A model generated the notes under the pieces. It saw nothing but the letters and a program-made list of their open reading frames with translations, did no database searches and was not told where the DNA came from. A DNA stretch of 64,000 nt from [Phialemoniopsis] sp. UDSM-2020. Lineage: Eukaryota; Ascomycota; Sordariomycetes; Thyridiales; Thyridiaceae. The stretch spans positions 3,658,001-3,722,000 of the forward strand of contig JAEILZ010000001.1 of the NCBI GenBank assembly GCA_018873225.1. Direction: 5' to 3'. Of the stretch, positions 57,219-64,000 are shown in pieces. Positions within the stretch are counted from its first letter, which is position 1. Every line of letters starts with the position of its first letter. The translations under genes were made by a program, and so were the position numbers.

Positions 57219-59528
57219 ATGGCGACTGAGAAAAGAGACAAGAGGAAGAAGCCTCACGACTCATCTACCAGCGTGCGGCTCGGGAACAAGATTTTCTCTC
57301 TGGAAGAATATCTGAAACCTTCTGAGCCTGCATCCAAGAAGAGGACGCGGCAGGATGCGAAGACAAACGCGACAACGGTTGAGACAGAGGCCTCACAAGC
57401 ATCCTCAAAGCAGGCCAGACAAGGCGATGTGCAATTGCAGAAGAAAAAGCGCCATGCGTCATTATCAGCAAAAACACCACTTGAGAACGGAGATCACACG
57501 TTCCTCAAGAAGCGGCAGGCTCTTCCGATATGGGAGCATCGTGAGGAGATACGTACCACTCTGCGGAGCTGTCATACTCTTCTCCTCGTCGGAGAAACGG
57601 GCTCTGGAAAAAGTACTCAGGTACCGCAATTCCTTATGAACGAGCTGTGGTGTCGGGGGACCATTGCCATCACTCAACCTCGGCGAGTCGCTGCCACTAC
57701 ACTCGCCCATCGAGTTTCCAACGAAGTCGGCACTCCCCTACGTCGCGGCCCTCAGAAAGGTCTTGTGGGTTACTCAGTCCGCTTCGATCACCAAGTGCCT
57801 CGAGGTACCAAGATCAAATTCATGACAGAGGGTATGCTGCTTCAAGAGCTCATGCATGACCCCCAGCTTCGACAGTACAGTGCGGTCATTGTTGATGAAG
57901 TCCACGAGAGAAGCGTGGACGTGGACCTTTTGCTCGGGTTTCTTAAACAAATCCAAGCGTCACAAACAACTGAGCGCCCAAAAAATCCACTAAAGGTAGT
58001 GGTCATGAGCGCGACTGCGAATGTTGAGAAGATACAGGCTTTTTTCTCCGACCAAAACTTACCCGACGTCTCCTCCGAGCGAGTGCCTGCTGAGTCTGCT
58101 ACATCCACATGTCAATACCTTCAGATTCCTGGCCGGCAGTATCCAGTGGATATCATTCACCTGCCAAAGCCAGTTCCCGATGTCCAGGACGCACTTTGCC
58201 AAATGGTACTCAAAATCCATGCCCAGGACCCCTTTCCAGGGGACGTGCTCGCGTTTCTCACCGGACAGGAAGACATTGAAGCTGCTCAGAAGATCCTCGA
58301 AGAAGAAGCAAGCAAACTTCCGTCAAATTTGCCGAAGATGAAGATTTTCCCCCTCTTTGGTCAACTATCCCTCGAAGCTCAGGAGCAGGCGTTCCAGCTG
58401 GTGAAAGAAAAGTTCACCCGTAAGGTTGTTCTGGCAACGAATATCGCGGAAACCTCAGTTACGGTTCCTGGAGTCCGGTATGTCATTGATACTGGCAAAG
58501 CAAAAGTGAAGCAATTCAGAGCAAGGCTAGGCATGGAATCCCTATTGGTGAAGCCCATCTCCAAGTCCTCGGCCATACAAAGAACGGGCAGAGCCGGACG
58601 AGAGGGGCCTGGAAAGTGCTACAGGCTCTACACGGAAAAGGAAGATGGATATCAAGGACTCAAGGACAAAGATTTACCCGAGATCCTACGGACTGACATC
58701 CTCGGCGCTGTTCTGACCATGAAGTCGAGGGGTATTGATGACATCCTGTCCTTTCCCCTAATGGACATGCCGGACATCGAATCCTTGGAGAAAGCATTCA
58801 TCCATCTCTTCTACCTTGGTGCCTTGGGGGACGATGGTTCCATTACAAATACGGGAAGGAGAATGGCACGCTTCCCAGTGACTGCACCCTATGCGCGAGT
58901 GTTACTAGCGGCTGCGGACGCCCAGTATGACTGCCTCCTGGAGGTCATCGATATTATATCATGCATCACCGCGGGAGAGGACATCTTCCACCAGCTCGTA
59001 TCCGAGGAGATCAAAGAAGAAGTGGAGGTCTACCGCAAAGAGCTCTATCGACGCGAAGGAGATCTCCTTACCTACCTAACCACCATGCAGCGATACACCG
59101 CAGAAAATACCAATCGCATGGAATGGTGCAAGGCTAGGTTGATCAACATCAGGAATATCAGGCAAGCCCTTAATATTCGAAGACAGCTGCGAAGCTTGTG
59201 TCTGAGAGAGAAGATGCTTAAAGAGGCACCCCCCGCGGACCCTCAGCCCTTCACACCACTTTCACCTGAGCGAGCCGAGATGATCATCAAGTGCTTCCTC
59301 GAAGGATTTGCGCTGAAGACGGCCATGTTGGCACCCGACGGGAGTTATGTCACAACGCAAGGAAAGCATGTTGTTGCCGTTCATCCATCCAGTGTCCTAC
59401 ACGGCGGAGAGAAGAGGGAGGCTATCATGTTCTTAGAGCACGTCTTCACACAGAAGAATTATGCCAAGAAAGTTACGGCAATCCACGCAGACTGGATAGC
59501 AGGTACGCTTGAGAAAGCACGGGGTTGA
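57219..59528 (+). CDS. DHR2: DEAH/RHA-type RNA helicase (Dhr2-like)
   Basis: A 769-residue, single-exon ATP-dependent RNA helicase, probably nucleolar and acting in early 18S pre-rRNA processing. The first 95 residues are Lys/Arg-rich and low-complexity. Motifs in order: I GETGSGKST (125-133), Ia TQPRRVAA (152-159), II DEVH (226-229), III SAT (264-266), V TNIAETSVTVPG (407-418) and VI QRTGRAGREGPG (454-465). The winged-helix/ratchet region follows (LFYLGALGDDGSITNTGRRM) with a C-terminal OB-fold part ending near HADWIAGTLEKARG. Motif II reads DEVH rather than DEAH, and motif III is followed by Ala-Asn where DEAH helicases usually have Met-Asp or similar. The short N-terminus and overall length fit Dhr2/DHX33-type proteins better than splicing helicases; the exact orthologue is an inference. 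Confidence 0.9.
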   Translation: MATEKRDKRKKPHDSSTSVRLGNKIFSLEEYLKPSEPASKKRTRQDAKTNATTVETEASQASSKQARQGDVQLQKKKRHASLSAKTPLENGDHTFLKKRQALPIWEHREEIRTTLRSCHTLLLVGETGSGKSTQVPQFLMNELWCRGTIAITQPRRVAATTLAHRVSNEVGTPLRRGPQKGLVGYSVRFDHQVPRGTKIKFMTEGMLLQELMHDPQLRQYSAVIVDEVHERSVDVDLLLGFLKQIQASQTTERPKNPLKVVVMSATANVEKIQAFFSDQNLPDVSSERVPAESATSTCQYLQIPGRQYPVDIIHLPKPVPDVQDALCQMVLKIHAQDPFPGDVLAFLTGQEDIEAAQKILEEEASKLPSNLPKMKIFPLFGQLSLEAQEQAFQLVKEKFTRKVVLATNIAETSVTVPGVRYVIDTGKAKVKQFRARLGMESLLVKPISKSSAIQRTGRAGREGPGKCYRLYTEKEDGYQGLKDKDLPEILRTDILGAVLTMKSRGIDDILSFPLMDMPDIESLEKAFIHLFYLGALGDDGSITNTGRRMARFPVTAPYARVLLAAADAQYDCLLEVIDIISCITAGEDIFHQLVSEEIKEEVEVYRKELYRREGDLLTYLTTMQRYTAENTNRMEWCKARLINIRNIRQALNIRRQLRSLCLREKMLKEAPPADPQPFTPLSPERAEMIIKCFLEGFALKTAMLAPDGSYVTTQGKHVVAVHPSSVLHGGEKREAIMFLEHVFTQKNYAKKVTAIHADWIAGTLEKARG

Positions 59529-59681
59529 TCGTCCTGGTAGTCTATGGACAGACTCTGGTTCTAATAGTAAAACGATATATGTTACACTCTTCCGCCTTAC
59601 ATGCTTTGATGGTGTACACTCGGTAATCTAAGTCGCGTATGGCCTGCCTATGTCCTATCATACAATCGCGAAATAGTCACG

Positions 59682-60224
59682 TCAAGATTTTCCTCCATCT
59701 TCCTGGCTTCTTTTGCGGATTGCCTGCATCAACTCATAGAGTTGGCCGATTTGTTGATCTACAGGATTAGTCTTTGGCTACGGTCAAATCAGAACAGGCG
59801 CATGTAGAAGCTGCTTACCACTCATCTTCTCAACCTTGGTGGGATCTAGCTTCTCACCGACCCATGCATCACCCTCGATCTTCTGCGCATACAGCTGCCA
59901 CTCGGTCAAGAAGCCAATCTGTTCGGCGTGTGGGGCTAGTGGTTAGCCACAGGATGCAAGTAAGGAGGCGGGATCACGGAAGCTACGAGAGCTTCTGCTT
60001 ACCAGGTGCGCCGGATTGTCGACATCTTTATGGGCTCTGAACTCGGCCTTGATGTACTCGTCCCCCAAAAGACGCATCTCTTGAGGCAGATGTTTTCTGT
60101 GTGCCCGGAGCAGCCGCCGGTACAACGGGATGGGGGGCAGCAGAGCCATCGGCTCCGGCCGAAGGCCCTTCATTGCTGGGGCGGCCGATGCCATCAGCCG
60201 AACCGCTGAGGGCCGCATGGCCAT
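59682..60224 (-). CDS. SDH7: succinate dehydrogenase assembly factor 3 (LYR-motif protein, Acn9/Sdh7)
   Basis: Mitochondrial matrix factor that helps mature the iron-sulphur subunit of complex II. Exons are 60224-60003, 59918-59819 and 59758-59682 (introns 84 and 60 nt), total 132 residues. The N-terminus is Arg/Ala/Met-rich without acids (MAMRPSAVRLMASAAPAMKG), a likely presequence. The LYR motif is at residues 34-36 (PIPLYRRLLRAHRKHLP), followed by MRLLGDEYIKAEFRAHKDVD and, across the first splice, NPAHLIGFLTEWQLYAQKIE. The third exon adds a short helical tail (QLYELMQAIRKRSQED). An ATG at 60218 is an alternative start. Convergent with the helicase, 153 bp apart. All joins match the family, so the model is secure. 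Confidence 0.94.
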
Positions 60225-61314
60225 TCGCGAAATTTAATAAGATGTGCTTAGACACGGGACAGAGATTTAATAAGTTTCTCAGTCACACGCGAGGCTCGAA
60301 GAAAAGAAACAATTGCATTGGACGAAGTTCATAGATTCTCATCCGCGGCAGAAACTCCCTAGTCGGTAGAAATCCATCTGATTATGTAATGCAGTCTGTA
60401 GTGCTTGTTTCACAGCCATTCTACACGCCTCTTTACACGCCTTGCCTTAGACTTCGCTGTTTTATTTTCGTTTTACATTTCCCATGTTTTTCATTCTTTC
60501 TCTTTGAATAGACAGTGGTATCATTATTTTGCTGGTATTCTTGCCTTTTTTCGGTAGACTACTTCTTTTTTCCAATGAGCCTTCTCTGATGGTTGTCGGC
60601 CTTGTCTTGTTCCCCGCTGGGTACCCTTCTACCCTTCATCTGGTGTGTTGCACTTGGACCCGAGAGTTCGGGTCGGGCGTCTTTCCGATACAAGGCATTA
60701 GCAAAAGCCTGGCCGATGTAACCAACAGCATGTCTGCCTTCTTGGCCGCGAGATGAAGAGCACTGCCACCCAGTTGGTCGGCCATACCGAGAACTGAGTA
60801 GGCAATGCCTAGACGTTCTGATACGTTCTGGACACAGAAATGTGGTTCTTGTCCTTGTCAGATTCCACGAAGAAATGTGGTACTGTGATGCTGTCACTAT
60901 TGTCGCGCCCGTTCCTGGCGTGTACAAGTCGACGAAACAATGTTCGACCTTGACAACGCATCAGTATTCCGTTGCACCAAAAACTTATTCTTACCAAGTA
61001 ATATGCTACTTGATCTTCGAATATGCATGAAGTTTTGACTGGAGGATCAGGCCCGTACCCGAAGCGCCGCCTACGATGCGGGCGCTTAGCTGCGCCTGGT
61101 GCCAATGAGGGTGAGGAGATCATGCAGGGGGGGGCGATGTGGAAGGCCTCACGGCATGACAAACAAATATACATCCTCCTCCCATGTTTTATTTCTATTC
61201 AAGCTTTTCTCTTTTTGTATGAGGTAGCTTCATTTCTTCACGCCAATGTCTGCAGTTGGCTGTGGAATACGCATCTTGGCTGTTTGCTGCTGAGTTTCTC
61301 GTTTTCAATCCAGA
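60225..61314. other. divergent interval between SDH7 and the NLR gene
   Basis: About 1.1 kb, including an A/T-rich part at 60400-60560, the ankyrin-like fragment listed separately and the promoter of the patatin/NB-ARC gene. Confidence 0.5.
60636..60850 (-). pseudogene. ankyrin-like coding fragment
   Basis: On the minus strand a frame closed by a stop at about 60638 reads SERLGIAYSVLGMADQLGG, then SALHLAAKKADMLLV and a C-terminal LLLMPCIGKTPDPNSR. GGSALHLAAKK resembles the core of an ankyrin repeat (G-TALHLAA). The frame is broken upstream by a stop near 60880, and neighbouring frames carry other partial similarity-like text. It may be the last exon of a small gene or a relic of an ankyrin-repeat gene, a common partner domain of fungal NLRs. 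One repeat is weak evidence, so this is tentative. Confidence 0.25.
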
Positions 61315-64000
61315 ATGAGTCCTACCCCCGATGAAAAGCCTCTCAACATACTGTCCCTCGGTAAGTGTTCGAAAGGATTCAGTACACAGGATAGGATGTC
61401 ATATTGACTTCTAAGTCAGATGGGGGCGGTGTTCGCGGCGTGTCCTCGCTGGTTATCCTTGATGCCATCATGAAAAGGTTCCAGAAAGAAGCAAACCTGC
61501 CGTGTATCCCGAAACCTTGCGACTACTTCCATATGATAGGTGGTACAAGTACTGGAGGGTAAGTAAGCATTGCTCATGTATTCCCTAAATGGCTGGAACG
61601 AACTTCAGTTTTTACTGTTGCCTTCTTCAGTAGGCGAGCCCTTGGGATAAACCCCGTGCTGGGTATCTCACTGGTGATCAAAAACTGAAGATTCATTCCG
61701 GCCACCAAGTGGGTGACAGATTAGTTGACGGTTTTCCTTCTCGATGCACCGAGGGCTCAATTCTTAACTGAGTACCCAGGATTATCCCACTGCCTAAGCG
61801 TACAAGGCTCATTCAGTCTGTTAGTAGCTTGGGTAGAGATTGATTCAAAATCGTCGACCTTTCTGACACCCACTTGGGCCACCTATGGGCTATCATAGAC
61901 CCCAGAGTATCGGATTAAGAGGTAACATGATATATGGAATAGTCTCATAGCTATAATGCTAGGGCGGCTGCAGATGTCAACTGAAGAGGCCTTGGAAGAA
62001 TACGACAGTTTCGCGTCCAAGATTTTCCGGAAGTCGAATCGAAAAATTGCCGTGTTTGACAACTACAAGTCATCTACACTGCAAGAGGTTATTCAAGACT
62101 TGGTAGCCAGGAAAGACAAGGGCGAACTCATGCTCGAGGCCAAGGGCTCTGACAACTCATGCAAGACACTCGTCTGTGCCATGTCCACCAAGAGAATGGC
62201 CGACCCCCAGATATTCCGTAGCTATGAAGTCGCTGATGACAACTTTCGCAACTGCAAAATTTGGGAGGCCGCTCGGGCAACTTCTGCAGCACCAAAGTAC
62301 TTCAAACCGGCGACAATCACAGACTGTTCTGGCCAGAACGAAGACTTTGTCGATGGCGCCATGGGCTACAATAACCCGACTCAGTGGGTACTGTCAGAAT
62401 CCGGGGAGAACTTCAACAAATCGAGGAAGCTGGGATGTGTTGTCAGTATTGGAACTGGGACACGCCCCCAGTCATTAGAGAGATCCTCTTTCGGTCTCAA
62501 GAACGCAGCGAACGTGATCGGAGCTCTGAAAGCAATCACGACAGACTGTGAAAGCACGCACCGAGCCATGGAGAAGCGGTTCCACGAGTTTCCTGGAACA
62601 TATCTCCGATTTACTGTGCCCAATGCCGCCGAACAGGTTGACCTTGACGAATACAAGAAAATAGGAGACCTAAAGGCTTTAACGCGCGATTACCTCGAAC
62701 AAGCAACGCAGCAAGCCGAGATCGATCGTATTGTGAACATCCTCATGACAAAGTCCAGCAGCGGCTTGACTATCGGCCATGCATGTCAGTCGTTCCTAGT
62801 ACTTTCCAAACATTGCCTTTACATAACTGACGAATCGGCAGGTTCCCTGAGCAAGGCACAGGTTGTGAAGAGTCTTCGTAAAGCTCAGTCACGCGGCCTG
62901 TCGAGTCCCTTCTTCACAGGAAGATATCATATCCTTAAGCAGATGAGGTCGTTTTTCCTCAGCGAATCCGAATCTCAGGGACACCGACGGCGCGAGTTCC
63001 TGCTTCATGGCATGGGCGGGGCTGGAAAGACACAGATTTCTCTGAAGTTTGCCGAGATCATGGAAGAGGAGGACCCGTGAGATATTATCTGCCCGAGCCT
63101 GTGCATGCTCCTAGAATGCTGATGAAAGGTGTTATTAGTTCCGTCCTTGTGTTTTGGGTTGATGCTACCGACGAGGTCACCTTGAACCAGAGTTTCAGGA
63201 CCATGGCAGCGACCCTTTTCCCAGATATCAAAGTTGACGATACTTCAATGCAAAGGGTCCTGGCACATTTAGCAGAGACTTCTCAGCGCTGGCTTCTCAT
63301 TTTCGACAATTGTGGTGAGGAATCGATGACGGCATATCTTCCACCGAGGCAGAAAGGGAACGTGATCTACACCAGTCGATTTGATCTCAGGCAACGCTTC
63401 CTGCCTGCAGCGATTGCAGATGTTAACGAGATGGACCTTGATGACGCCATAACGTTGCTCCTGAAGGCGTCGGGTAAAGGACCCGAGTCAGCTTTGCAAC
63501 GGGAGATAGGGCGACCAGTTGCGATGGCACTCGGTCGACTTCCCTTGGCCATTGACCAGGCTGGGGCATACATCCGCACCGAACGCTGCTCCTTGAGCGA
63601 ATATCTCGACGTCTTCCGCAAACAGAAAGGCGTGCTATTACAGGACGCATCCAACACAGGAACAATAGCCGAAAATCTCGCTGTGTATGCCACTTTCGAT
63701 ATCTCATATGATGCTCTAGAGGCCAAGTTCAGAGAAACCAGGCATTCGCCGCAAGGAAGAGCTGCTCAACATGCTCTCCAGATTTTGAGCTTGCTTTGTT
63801 TCTGCCACAACCAAAGTGTAATGAGAAAGATCTTCGAAATGGCCTCAAGGACTCGGTACCAAACGAAGAGGGCAGTCCATTTCCCACTCGGGGGAGGAGA
63901 TCTCTCTTTGGAAGACTTACTTGGTACGGACGCCCAGGGTCACTGGAATCCGAATAATTTTGATCAAGGACGAGATCTCCTCTCCAAATACTCACTCATC
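61315..64000 (+). CDS. patatin-like phospholipase/NB-ARC protein (fungal NLR), 3' end beyond window
   Basis: An NLR-like intracellular sensor. Exons are 61315-61360, 61420-61558, 61943-63076 (with a probable 57-nt in-frame intron at 62785-62841) and 63139 to the window edge, still open. The patatin domain comes first: DGGGVRG at residues 16-22 (oxyanion hole), GTSTG with nucleophile Ser59, and the catalytic Asp199 in VDGAMGYNNP. The NB-ARC ATPase follows: P-loop HGMGGAGKTQISLKF, a VFWVDATDE strand restored by splicing, Walker-B-like WLLIFDNCGEE, IYTSR sensor and the GLPLA-type motif LGRLPLAIDQAGAYI. The joins GGTSTGGLIAIML and EEDPSVLVFWVDA fit both families. C-terminal repeats (TPR, ankyrin or other) would lie past 64000. 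Such proteins act in fungal allorecognition and cell death; this gene's role is inferred. Intron 2 is about 384 nt and contains inverted repeats. Confidence 0.92.
61643..61877. repeat. interleaved inverted repeats inside NLR intron 2 (MITE-like)
   Basis: CCAAGTGGGTGACAGA at 61705-61720 faces TCTGACACCCACTTGG at 61862-61877, 16-bp arms with one mismatch. A second pair, TGGGATAA at 61643-61650 plus CTGGGTA at 61659-61665, faces TACCCAG at 61773-61779 plus TTATCCCA at 61782-61789. The pairs interleave rather than nest. A decayed short non-autonomous element is one reading; target-site duplications were not identified. Confidence 0.4.

Overview
The window is a stretch of chromosome from a filamentous ascomycete (Pezizomycotina, most likely Sordariomycetes). 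The basis is short introns with GTAAGT-type donors and CTAAC/CTAAT branch points, roughly 50% or higher GC coding sequence, full-length homologues of fungal housekeeping proteins, a dispersed single 5S rRNA gene of the Neurospora type, and a patatin/NB-ARC NLR-like protein. Coding regions were built by hand-splicing open frames, and exon coordinates are given in each entry. No database or aligner was available, so family names come from motif recognition.

Left part (1-13.8 kb): an uncharacterised membrane-anchored protein whose stop codon overlaps a splice donor; a bHLH transcription factor; mitochondrial delta-1-pyrroline-5-carboxylate dehydrogenase (proline catabolism) with two short 5' exons; a complete 5S rRNA gene with an upstream TATA box and T-run terminator; the nucleolar GTPase Nug1; and a HAD-family glycerol-3-phosphatase with an unusually long second intron.

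Middle part (13.8-36.5 kb): about 12.6 kb with no recognisable gene, rich in TACCTAG/CTAGGTA-type motifs. It ends in a pyrimidine-rich leader with upstream ORFs in front of a 621-residue homeodomain transcription factor. After another gene-poor interval come an F-box protein and a small Ser/Gln-rich protein of 87 residues with a TATA box and long leader.

Right part (37.6-60.2 kb) is gene-dense and mostly housekeeping: a triple-KH RNA-binding protein, a coiled-coil protein probably of the inner kinetochore, dUTPase, pyridoxal kinase (with an 11-nt microexon), PCNA, a vezatin/Inp2-like peroxisome-inheritance protein, EMC6, a GTPBP1/2-like GTPase, the exocytic t-SNARE Sec9, a DEAH/RHA helicase of the Dhr2 type and the LYR-motif assembly factor Sdh7/SDHAF3. 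The kinetochore candidate, dUTPase and PCNA all have ACGCG elements upstream, as expected for MBF-controlled G1/S genes.

Right edge (60.2-64 kb): an ankyrin-like fragment and then the 5' two-thirds of a patatin-like phospholipase fused to an NB-ARC ATPase, i.e. a fungal NLR. Its second intron is about 384 nt and contains inverted repeats resembling a decayed MITE. The gene runs off the window, so its C-terminal repeat domain is not visible. The NLR and the 12.6-kb gene-free block before the homeobox gene are the most unusual parts. No transposase, CRISPR array, secondary-metabolite cluster or viral gene was recognised.
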